NCBI GenBank assembly: GCA_020846105.1
Contig: JADLEN010000222.1
Span: 1 to 10,751 of the forward strand
Origin: Chitinophagaceae bacterium
GTDB lineage: Bacteria > Bacteroidota > Bacteroidia > Chitinophagales > Chitinophagaceae
DNA length: 10,751 nt
Direction of reading: 5' to 3'
The position numbers were made by a program, and so were the translations under genes. Below the pieces are notes generated by a model. The model was given only the letters and a program-made list of their open reading frames with translations, did not search any database and was not told the origin of the DNA. Within the stretch, counting starts at the first letter, position 1. Each line of letters begins with the position of its first letter. Shown here in pieces: positions 1 through 6,580 of this stretch.

Positions 1-2372
1 TCTATCAAAAATTCTATTACTTGGGTATTATTATTTGTGGAAAAATGTAAGAAGTAAATACCAGTTGCTGCTGTTTTCCCTAATTGAATTTCTTGTTTCA
101 CCTTGCCCAGATTGTCAGCAACTGTAGTGCCGCTCCAATGTGCTTTGCCCAATACGTCTACTATGCTTATTTTGGCCTCTTGTAGCCCAGTAGTTATTGT
201 CTCAAAAGTAAAGCTGCCTCTGTTGGGATTGGGATAAATTATGAATTGGCTTTTGGATGCACTAATATCTGCAATATGCACAGGATCTAAGGTGTCGGCG
301 GTATAGCCTATCTGTACCTCACTTATTTTTACTATCCAGCCTTTTTCTTTGCCATTTGCATTGGTATCTAAAAAACTACCTTTGGTAGCTACTTTTATGC
401 TACGGCTATCCGACTTGCCTGATAAATACAAATTGTGTCCATCAGATGTCATGCTGCCAAAAATATCATTGCCCTCCCCTCCATAGTAGCTGCTCCAAAA
501 CTTTTTGCCATTTGGCTTGAATGCGGCTATAAAAGCATCGTCTAAACCATTATTATTTTTCTGAAATGCATTGGTATCGGCAATTTGGACGCTACTATTT
601 GTGTATCCGCATATAAAAATATTGCCCCATTGGTCGGTACAAACACTATTGCCCCCATCTTGTTTTTCCCCGCCAAAATAGGTACCCCATTGGCGCTTGC
701 CGCTGCTATTAAATTTCATTAAAAACATATCGGTATTCCCTCCGCCAAAAGTACTTTGGTAGGCTGTGGCAGTGGCTATTTCTGTAAGGCTATTGGTATT
801 GCCTGCCACATACACATTATTATCTTTGTCTATTGCTATGCCCCTTGCTGCTTCTACTTCTTCGCCACCAATATAGGTGCCCCATATACGTTGTCCTGCG
901 GTATCGAATTTGATGAGCATAGCATCGTTTGTGCCTCTGCGCGTTGTTTGATAAGCTCCAACTGTGGCAATCCCAGTATCGCTTGTGGTATTGCCTATAA
1001 TATAAAGCGCACCACTACCATCGGTAGGCACATATACAGCATCAAAAACAGTTTCATTTCCCTTACCGCCATAAAAAGTACCCCATATGCGCTTGCCAGC
1101 AGGGTTGTATTTGACAATGAATGCCTCTAAACTGTCTGACTGTATGGTTTTGTAGGCACCAGGCGTGGCTATATAAGTGTTTATAGTATCGGTGCTTCCA
1201 AAAGCATACACATCACCTTTGATATCTACAAAACATTGAACACTTAAAAGGTAAATATTGTTTCCACCAACATAGGTGCACCAATTTAATAAGCCTGAAC
1301 TGTCAAATTGTGCTAAAAATGGTGCTGTTTTAAACATTGGTTTAAAAAATGTTTGTTGTGTGCCTGGTGTAGCAAGTTTATTGCTATAGCTTGCCCCGGA
1401 AATATACAGTTTGTCTTTGTTTACAGATAGAGAATTCACAGAAGTTATTGAGTCGGCACCAAAATAGGTAGCATAGATGCGGTATCCATTGGTGTCCATT
1501 TTTGCATAAAAACCACTGATTTTTGATAATACGGTACCCGGTAATGTGTCTTGGTAAGAACCAGAGGTTGCTATATTTGCTACATCATTTGCTAAACCGC
1601 AAAAATACAGGTGTCCCAAACTATCATGAATAATTTTTTCACAAATTGAATAAGTACTTATCCACATCGTAGTATCTCCATAGTAGGTAGCCCAAGCCAC
1701 TTTGGGGTCTATCACCAAAGCTCCTACATAAGGGTCGGTTTGGTAGCTTAGTTTGTTGCCTTTTAATACATATTGTGAGGCTATAAGTTCGCCATTTTTG
1801 CCATAGGTTTTGGGAGCTTTTTCGGTTATTTTGCCTAGTGCTGTGCTTATTACCAAGTCGCCATTTGGCTGTAATTTTATTTGCTTTGTGCCATGGTATT
1901 CCATCTGTATTTGGGCCGTATTGCCCAATGCGCCAACTGCGTATTCGTACTCAAAAGTATTGTCTGCATTTATTTTGAGCACCCAATCTATATGCGGATA
2001 AATATTTCGGTACACAATTTTTTTACAACTTTTGGCCTGCCCTAGCAGCTTACTATTGTGGTAGTAGTTTTCGTAATAGGCTTGTGGCTGCTCTGTGGCT
2101 ATCTTTGCCATGGTATTGGCCCCCACAAGGCAGGCATCTACCCTTTGTAGTCTGCTGCTATCGGCAAATTGGTAGCTTATTTTGTTGCGGCCTATAAAAA
2201 TATTGAGCCCATTGCTGTGCAATACATAGTCTATATCTGGGCGAGGCTTACCCTGTTGGTCGTGTATTTGGCCAATGTTTTGGATAAAAAGCATGTCGGA
2301 TTTTGCTTGGGCATAAGAGCCAATTGACAAAAACATCAGAACTACTAGGCTTGTTAGTATTTTGTTATTCAT
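1..2372 (-). CDS. Secreted SBBP-repeat (beta-propeller) protein with T9SS sorting domain, 3' end cut by window edge
   Basis: The frame is open from the ATG at 2370-2372 to the window edge: 790 full codons with no stop and no frameshift. Residues 1-22 form a signal peptide ending GSYAQ. Residues 26-220 resemble the N-terminal domain that often precedes SBBP repeats in Bacteroidota (DUF7948 in recent Pfam, from memory), starting with FIQNIGQ. Seven repeats of about 65 residues follow. Each is marked by an aromatic-x-[TS]-[YF]-x-G motif, at residues 227, 300, 364, 430, 497, 562 and 626 (for example WGTYIGG), with an internal NVYVAGNT-like strand. This fits a seven-bladed beta-propeller. A T9SS type A-like sorting domain occupies about 705-790 (IIYPNPNRGSF, then GIYFLHFS). 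Judging from the 591-residue cargo in this window, only a few residues are missing. It is probably surface-anchored or released; its ligand or enzymatic activity cannot be read from the sequence. Confidence 0.93.
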   Translation of the reverse strand, partial: MNNKILTSLVVLMFLSIGSYAQAKSDMLFIQNIGQIHDQQGKPRPDIDYVLHSNGLNIFIGRNKISYQFADSSRLQRVDACLVGANTMAKIATEQPQAYYENYYHNSKLLGQAKSCKKIVYRNIYPHIDWVLKINADNTFEYEYAVGALGNTAQIQMEYHGTKQIKLQPNGDLVISTALGKITEKAPKTYGKNGELIASQYVLKGNKLSYQTDPYVGALVIDPKVAWATYYGDTTMWISTYSICEKIIHDSLGHLYFCGLANDVANIATSGSYQDTLPGTVLSKISGFYAKMDTNGYRIYATYFGADSITSVNSLSVNKDKLYISGASYSNKLATPGTQQTFFKPMFKTAPFLAQFDSSGLLNWCTYVGGNNIYLLSVQCFVDIKGDVYAFGSTDTINTYIATPGAYKTIQSDSLEAFIVKYNPAGKRIWGTFYGGKGNETVFDAVYVPTDGSGALYIIGNTTSDTGIATVGAYQTTRRGTNDAMLIKFDTAGQRIWGTYIGGEEVEAARGIAIDKDNNVYVAGNTNSLTEIATATAYQSTFGGGNTDMFLMKFNSSGKRQWGTYFGGEKQDGGNSVCTDQWGNIFICGYTNSSVQIADTNAFQKNNNGLDDAFIAAFKPNGKKFWSSYYGGEGNDIFGSMTSDGHNLYLSGKSDSRSIKVATKGSFLDTNANGKEKGWIVKISEVQIGYTADTLDPVHIADISASKSQFIIYPNPNRGSFTFETITTGLQEAKISIVDVLGKAHWSGTTVADNLGKVKQEIQLGKTAATGIYFLHFSTNNNTQVIEFLI

Positions 2373-2381
2373 TATAGAGTT

Positions 2382-2418
2382 TTTTACAATTTCAAGGTAC
2401 TACTTTGTAATTGTAAAA
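2382..2418. promoter_or_regulatory. 10-bp inverted repeat around a putative -7 element (possible operator)
   Basis: TTTTACAATT (2382-2391) is repeated as its exact reverse complement AATTGTAAAA (2409-2418) with 17 bases between. The spacer holds TACCTTGA on the minus strand (2399-2392), an imperfect match to the Bacteroidota -7 consensus TAnnTTTG, 20 bases upstream of the SBBP-repeat gene's ATG. A regulator bound here would overlap the core promoter. The arms are A/T rich, so a role as operator is inference. A cruciform or RNA stem would be weak. Confidence 0.4.
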
Positions 2419-2466
2419 CATAAATTTTTAACCAAAAAACCTTTTTGCTTTCAGTGTTATTTGGCA

Positions 2467-2481
2467 CATTGGCAGCCAATG
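2467..2481. repeat. 15-bp palindrome CATTGGC-A-GCCAATG
   Basis: Two perfect 7-bp arms surround one central base, midway between two divergent genes. With a one-base spacer it cannot form a good full-length RNA hairpin. A protein-binding site for a dimeric regulator is therefore more plausible than a terminator. No regulator family can be named from the site alone. Confidence 0.35.
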
Positions 2482-2666
2482 CGCGATGGTATTCTACGGT
2501 ATTTCCTCAACGGCAATTAATAACCATAATAGCTGCGATTGTATAGTTCGCTTATTTGCTCGAACCATTTGGGTTAGGGTTTGTTTGTTTTTTAAAAATA
2601 AAAATTGGCTGAAATGCGGTGTTGGATAATTGAGTTGTACCTTAGCCCTTCTTTCGGAATGATGAC

Positions 2667-3443
2667 ATGATAGAAATTAAAAACATTAGTAAGAGCTTTG
2701 GAGACAAGGACGTATTGCGCGATGTAAATGCGACGCTAATGCCTGGCAAAACCAATTTGATTATTGGCGCTAGTGGTAGTGGCAAAACCGTGCTGATAAA
2801 AATAATGGTAGGCCTTATGGCGCCAAACACCGGAAGCGTCCTTTACGAAGGCAAGAATATTATCATTATGCCGCCAAAAGACCTAAAAGAAATACGTACC
2901 CAAATTGGTATGCTGTTTCAAGGTTCGGCATTATTTGATAGCCAAACGGTTGAGCAAAATGTGATGTTTCCGCTAGATATGTTTACTACCCAAACGCGGA
3001 AAGAAAAATTGATGCGTGCCAATGAAGTTTTGGAGCGTGTAAACCTTACTGGTGCCAATAGTAAATACCCATCTGAAATAAGCGGTGGTATGAAAAAACG
3101 TGTAGCATTGGCACGTGCCATTGTGCTCAATCCTAAATATCTTTTTTGCGATGAGCCAAACTCTGGTCTTGACCCTAAAACATCTATCGTTATCGATGAG
3201 TTGATAGATGATATTACGAAGGAATACAACATCACCACTATCATTAATACCCATGATATGAATACGGTAATGGAGCGCGGCGATTATATCTTGTATATGC
3301 ACCATGGGCTCAAGAAATGGGAGGGTACTAATAAAGAGATTATCTTTAGTACCGATGAGGATTTGAACAGTTTTATTTTCGCATCGGGCTTTCTGAAACG
3401 CACCAAAGAGATAATGATGCAAGATGCACTAGCAAAAAAATAA
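2667..3443 (+). CDS. ABC transporter ATP-binding protein, MlaF-like (MCE lipid transport family)
   Basis: A 258-residue cytoplasmic ATPase expected to drive an MlaE-type permease that moves phospholipids between the membranes with an MCE-domain protein. Visible motifs: Walker A GASGSGKT (34-41), Q-loop glutamine 85 in MLFQGSALFD, signature ISGGM (138-142), Walker B YLFCDEP (158-164), D-loop SGLD (166-169) and the switch histidine 196. The strings LFQGSALFDSQTVEQNV and SGGMKKRVALARAI are characteristic of MlaF-type ATPases and separate them from LolD, MacB or LptB. Length is normal for the family. The ATG at 2667 starts the conserved first strand directly. Neither permease nor MCE gene lies beside it: the left neighbour is a divergent secreted protein, the right one is convergent. 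The transporter must therefore be completed by genes elsewhere. Confidence 0.9.
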   Translation: MIEIKNISKSFGDKDVLRDVNATLMPGKTNLIIGASGSGKTVLIKIMVGLMAPNTGSVLYEGKNIIIMPPKDLKEIRTQIGMLFQGSALFDSQTVEQNVMFPLDMFTTQTRKEKLMRANEVLERVNLTGANSKYPSEISGGMKKRVALARAIVLNPKYLFCDEPNSGLDPKTSIVIDELIDDITKEYNITTIINTHDMNTVMERGDYILYMHHGLKKWEGTNKEIIFSTDEDLNSFIFASGFLKRTKEIMMQDALAKK

Positions 3444-3469
3444 GCGCCATGTGGCGCTTATTTTTTTGT
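3432..3469. terminator. Strong bidirectional rho-independent terminator
   Basis: A perfect 16-bp stem (3433-3448 with 3453-3468), extended by one G-T wobble, encloses the four-base loop ATGT. The inner stem is G/C rich (GCGCC/GGCGC). The outer stem is a run of A on the left and T on the right, giving a U-tract for either direction. It sits exactly between two convergent genes and should terminate both transcripts. The TAA stop codon of the MlaF-like gene (3441-3443) lies inside the left arm, and the stop of the phosphatase gene (3471) directly adjoins the right arm. Confidence 0.92.
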
Positions 3470-3470
3470 G

Positions 3471-4067
3471 TTAATTCAATGCAGGTTCTGATCTAAAATT
3501 AAGTGAGTTGGCCCAGTCCTTTAGCGAGCTGTATTGCTCATCAATAATATCGTGTGGCATCTCTACAGGCATATTTGTGGTGCTCAAAAAAATGGTTTTC
3601 ATCAACAGTTTTTTGCCAAAGCGCATATCGCTTAGGTTGTTGCCTACCATAATGCTTTTCTTAAAATCAATTTCTTCAAAGTCTTCTTTTGCTTGCAAGC
3701 CCATACCAATATTTGGTTTCCGATTACCATCATCGTTATTGATAGCGGTACAAGCATATATCTTATCTATTCGGCCACCATTCTTTACGATTTCTGTCTC
3801 CATTTTTTGATGAATATCTATCAAATCGGCAAGCTGCATAATGCCTCTGCCTACTCCTCGCTGATTGGTAACGATTACTACACGTCCAAAAATACTACTG
3901 AGTGCTGCTATGGATTTAAGGCTGTGCTTGTAGAAGATAAATTCTTCCCATTTGGTAACATACGTACCTTGTATTTCCTCATTTATTACGCCATCTCTAT
4001 CCAAAAATAAGGTCCATTCTTTATTGTAATTTAGTTCGTTGTTCATCATAAAATCTAAGTTTTTCAT
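3471..4067 (-). CDS. HAD-family phosphatase, GmhB-like (D-glycero-D-manno-heptose-1,7-bisphosphate 7-phosphatase family)
   Basis: A 198-residue cytoplasmic phosphatase that probably removes the 7-phosphate from heptose bisphosphate in ADP-heptose synthesis. Seen: HAD motif I FLDRDGVIN with nucleophile D23 and D25, motif II VTNQRGVGRG (T67), the lysine of RKPNIGM (K117), and motif IV MVGNNLSDM. I chose the ATG at 4065-4067: its A is the last base of the gmhA TAA (TAATG), which implies translational coupling. The reading frame extends ten codons further upstream inside gmhA without support. MMNNEL at residue 7 is an alternative start. Two oddities: the Cys/His zinc loop of E. coli GmhB (CxH...CxC) is absent, leaving only C106, and the usual Asp of motif IV VGD is N143. 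Adjacency to gmhA is the best support for the heptose role; another sugar phosphate substrate is possible. Confidence 0.85.
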   Translation of the reverse strand: MKNLDFMMNNELNYNKEWTLFLDRDGVINEEIQGTYVTKWEEFIFYKHSLKSIAALSSIFGRVVIVTNQRGVGRGIMQLADLIDIHQKMETEIVKNGGRIDKIYACTAINNDDGNRKPNIGMGLQAKEDFEEIDFKKSIMVGNNLSDMRFGKKLLMKTIFLSTTNMPVEMPHDIIDEQYSSLKDWANSLNFRSEPALN

Positions 4068-4636
4068 TAAAACAAATTGGCTTCTACAAGCTCGCAAATA
4101 ATATGCCCTACCATTATATGCGACTCTTGCACCCTTGGCGTATCGTTTGATGGTACATTTATTAAGTATTCGGCCATTGATTTCATTTTACCACCTGTAT
4201 CGCCAGTCATAGCTACGGTATGCATGCCTATTTCGCTTGCTTGGGCCAGTGCATTGATAATATTAGTGGAATTGCCAGAAGTGCTGAGCGCTATAAGTAC
4301 ATCGCCCTTGCGGCCAATGCCTTTGACCATTCTGCTATATACCACATCGTAGCCATAGTCGTTGGCTACAGCGGTAAGGTAAGAAGTGTTGCAGTGTAGC
4401 GCCTCGGAGGGTAGGGGGTTTCTGTCTGTGTAAAATCTTCCGCTAAATTCGGCAGCTAAATGTTGGGCATCTGCAGCACTGCCACCATTGCCACAAAACA
4501 AAACTTTATTACCGTTCTGAAAAGCTTCGGTAACCATTTTTGTTACTTGTGCTATTGTAGACAAGAGTAGCTCATCTTGCAATATGGTTTGCTTTGTGTG
4601 GATAGACGAGCTGATAATTTGCTTGATAGAATTCAT
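4067..4636 (-). CDS. gmhA: Phosphoheptose isomerase (sedoheptulose-7-phosphate isomerase)
   Basis: Converts sedoheptulose 7-phosphate to D-glycero-D-manno-heptose 7-phosphate, the first step of ADP-heptose synthesis, in the cytoplasm. The protein is a SIS-domain isomerase of 189 residues (E. coli GmhA has 192). Seen: CGNGGSAADAQHLAAEFSGR (48-67) with the catalytic-type E63, AVANDYGYD (89-97), the phosphate-binding loop STSGNS (118-123), and RVQESHIMVGHII (168-180) with Q170 and H178 aligned to the E. coli active-site Gln and His. I chose the ATG at 4634-4636. The longer frame would start at a GTG (4678) upstream of a consensus -7 promoter element at 4661-4668 and would add an unrelated hydrophobic stretch. 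The gene ends in TAATG with the downstream HAD phosphatase, the next enzyme of the pathway, so the pair forms an operon. Confidence 0.95.
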   Translation of the reverse strand: MNSIKQIISSSIHTKQTILQDELLLSTIAQVTKMVTEAFQNGNKVLFCGNGGSAADAQHLAAEFSGRFYTDRNPLPSEALHCNTSYLTAVANDYGYDVVYSRMVKGIGRKGDVLIALSTSGNSTNIINALAQASEIGMHTVAMTGDTGGKMKSMAEYLINVPSNDTPRVQESHIMVGHIICELVEANLF

Positions 4637-4660
4637 ATGCAATAGTAAAAGGCTGATGCC

Positions 4661-4668
4661 CAAAAATA
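4661..4668 (-). promoter_or_regulatory. Putative -7 promoter element of gmhA (TATTTTTG)
   Basis: On the minus strand this is TATTTTTG, a full match to the Bacteroidota -7 consensus TAnnTTTG, placed 24-31 bases before the gmhA ATG. That predicts a short leader of roughly 20 bases. No convincing TTTG -33 element is present at about 20 bases spacing (GTGG at best). The position supports the shorter gmhA start. Confidence 0.5.
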
Positions 4669-4724
4669 CAAATTGCACCCCAATAAACCACTTACAATTT
4701 TTGCTTGCTAATAATAATTTAAGA

Positions 4725-6500
4725 TTACTGAATTTGCAGTTTTTCTATTTGCAAAGGCTTGCCTGCCACAATAAGTGTTACAAAATAATAGCCCGGTTTC
4801 AATACTAGTGGTATCGAAGTTGTATTGTTTTGTGTGTTTAGTTTTTCATCAATTATTGTGCGTCCTGTAATGTCTTTAATAGTAATAGTTGCAAGACCTT
4901 TTTGTTGGTCGTTTTGTTTTATAAACAAAACATCTGTTGCAGGGTTTGGGTAAATGCTAAAGAGCTTTTTGGTGGCTAATTTATTTTCCTGAATGTCTAA
5001 GCCTTGTACATAAATACTTTTTACAAAGCTATCTGCATCCACCAGCCCATTTAAAATTACTGGGCCGGTTAGGTCAGGTACTGTAAAAATGCTGCCAACA
5101 ATATTGCTTGCATTCATATAGGCTATGCTTGGTGCAAAATTACCGGAATCGCTAAAGAAAGTGCCGCCTATCATCCATAGCATATTTGGGGGTAATGCCG
5201 CGCCAGTATTGAGTGTAAAATATGCTTCTAAGGGAAAACTACTGCTCTTGCCTATTGGCAATCCATTGTTCAATATCCACTCGCACACAGCCCATGAGCG
5301 CATAGCTACAGTAGCGCCTGCGGCATTATAAATAAGCCCAGTAGTATCGCTTTCGCCCCACCAAGTAGAGTCGCTGATAAAGGCCGAAATTGCTTGTGCA
5401 TTATAGTATTCGTTTTGTCGCGTGTTATCAGGTTTTGGGTTGAAAATTCTTGAATTATTTATACGAATAATTGAACTAGCACCTGGCGCTACATCATTGT
5501 AAATAGCCATGCCTAGGCCATTGTACAAGGGATTAGTACTGCGATTATAGGTGATGTCTGCCCCGTATATCTGTATGTCATTGTTACCGCTACAGTATAT
5601 TGCAGCTGCGATATTAGAATCAGTTTTATTAGAATACATTTCGGTACTGTCGGCTATACGGCAATAGGTGTTTTCCATGCACAAAACACCGCCTAATTTT
5701 TCAGAATGGTTAAGGGCAAAATAAGTGCCACTGTTGATATACAATTCAGCGTTGCGCGCATAAATAGCACCCCCATTTCCTGCATTATTAATGGAAATTT
5801 TACTTTTTCCAGACACTTGAAGTATTCCAGAGGTGTAAATAGCTCCTCCGTTTTGGCTAGCTGTGTTATCGTAAATTTCAATAAGGTTATATAGTTTAAG
5901 TAAATTCTTACTGTATATTGCGCCACCATTTACCGCGTTATTTCCTTTGAAAAATATGTTATAATCGGTTACAGAAACCTCGCCTTCCGAGTATATTGCA
6001 CCACCATTACCCGAGCCTACAAAACCTGTAGAAGAGTCTGGCGCTGTGTTATTGGTAAATTCTAGATTGCCATTTAAATATAACACCGTACCCTTGCCAG
6101 CAAAGATGGCTCCACCGCCCGAGTCTAATCCGTTATTGGCTTTGCCATTCGTGAAATCTATTTCGCTCAATGTCAATGTCCGGGTATCAGCAGGAAAATC
6201 GGGGTTTATAAATTTTAATATTGAGCTATCTGCTGCCATTCCTGGGTCAATAGTGGTTTTCACAATTGAACTACTTGTGCCTTTTAACTTCAAAGATTTG
6301 TCAATAAGAATATTTTGTTCTCTAAAAGTATCGGCACTCAGCACCAAGCTATCTAGCGCAATACTATTGGCAACAGCAGCTTTGATGGTGGTATAGGTAG
6401 GGGCAGTTGCCAAGCCTGCCCTATAAATAGTTACAGATTGTGCATATCCCCAATAGCTTAAGGTTAAAAAAATACTGAGTACAAAAAGATATTTACGCAT
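4725..6500 (-). CDS. Secreted parallel beta-helix (Pmp-like GGAI-repeat) protein with T9SS sorting domain
   Basis: A complete 591-residue protein. Residues 1-21 are a signal peptide (positive MRK, hydrophobic core, GYAQ). Residues 25-130 look like the leading strands of a right-handed parallel beta-helix. From 128 to about 302 there are six or seven repeats of roughly 23-40 residues with the motif GGAIY, at residues 129, 167, 192, 218 and 243, then degenerate at 270 (GGVLC) and 299 (AAIYC), often with a nearby NN. This is the pattern of chlamydial polymorphic membrane protein repeats (PF02415). Residues 330-480 may continue the helix but are not repeated clearly. A T9SS type A sorting domain closes the protein (513-591: LFSIYPNPATDVLFI, then ITIKDITGRTI, PGYYFVTL, LQIEKLQIQ). 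It is probably a surface-exposed adhesin or glycan-binding protein; no catalytic motif is evident. The neighbouring rnc and gmhA are functionally unrelated. Confidence 0.92.
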   Translation of the reverse strand: MRKYLFVLSIFLTLSYWGYAQSVTIYRAGLATAPTYTTIKAAVANSIALDSLVLSADTFREQNILIDKSLKLKGTSSSIVKTTIDPGMAADSSILKFINPDFPADTRTLTLSEIDFTNGKANNGLDSGGGAIFAGKGTVLYLNGNLEFTNNTAPDSSTGFVGSGNGGAIYSEGEVSVTDYNIFFKGNNAVNGGAIYSKNLLKLYNLIEIYDNTASQNGGAIYTSGILQVSGKSKISINNAGNGGAIYARNAELYINSGTYFALNHSEKLGGVLCMENTYCRIADSTEMYSNKTDSNIAAAIYCSGNNDIQIYGADITYNRSTNPLYNGLGMAIYNDVAPGASSIIRINNSRIFNPKPDNTRQNEYYNAQAISAFISDSTWWGESDTTGLIYNAAGATVAMRSWAVCEWILNNGLPIGKSSSFPLEAYFTLNTGAALPPNMLWMIGGTFFSDSGNFAPSIAYMNASNIVGSIFTVPDLTGPVILNGLVDADSFVKSIYVQGLDIQENKLATKKLFSIYPNPATDVLFIKQNDQQKGLATITIKDITGRTIIDEKLNTQNNTTSIPLVLKPGYYFVTLIVAGKPLQIEKLQIQ

Positions 6501-6580
6501 AAAAGTGTATTGAATAGAAAAAGTGAAGGGCTATTTTTATCGAAAATTCTTGTCCAAATTACGATAAAGAATACAATTGA

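Larger units (their letters stand above)
2373..2666. other. Divergent intergenic region between the SBBP-repeat gene and the MlaF-like ATPase
   Basis: These 294 bases separate two divergently transcribed genes, so both promoters should lie here. Near the left gene a 10-bp dyad flanks a TACCTTGA element (minus strand) 20 bases before the ATG. Further in is the odd palindrome CATTGGCAGCCAATG. Near the right gene the best -7 candidate is TACCTTAG at 2638-2645 (plus), which departs from TAnnTTTG and has no matching TTTG at the usual distance. I found no tRNA, no riboswitch core and no credible small ORF. Confidence 0.6.

Noticed and set aside
756..1130. Open reading frame of 124 codons on the plus strand
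   Set aside because: It lies antisense to the SBBP-repeat gene, whose frame is continuous with clear repeats and a signal peptide. The product is Cys/Ile rich with no family resemblance.
2548..2567. Possible tRNA T-arm or hairpin (GTTCG...CGAAC) in the left intergenic region
   Set aside because: The stem has only five pairs, and no acceptor stem, anticodon arm or T-loop can be fitted around it on either strand.
2638..2645. TACCTTAG as the promoter of the MlaF-like gene
   Set aside because: It departs from TAnnTTTG and has no TTTG about 20 bases upstream. It is mentioned only within the intergenic entry.
2918..3422. Two minus-strand open frames (108 and 149 codons) inside the MlaF-like gene
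   Set aside because: They are shadows of a gene with all ABC ATPase motifs, and neither has an independent start context or recognisable domain.
4068..4097. Longer start of the HAD phosphatase inside gmhA
   Set aside because: The ATG at 4067 forms a TAATG junction and already includes residues before the conserved FLDRDG strand. The extra ten residues are antecedent gmhA sequence in another frame.
4637..4678. Longer gmhA start at a GTG (14 extra residues, hydrophobic)
   Set aside because: It would begin upstream of the consensus -7 element at 4661-4668, and the extension is not part of the GmhA family. The ATG at 4636 gives the normal length.
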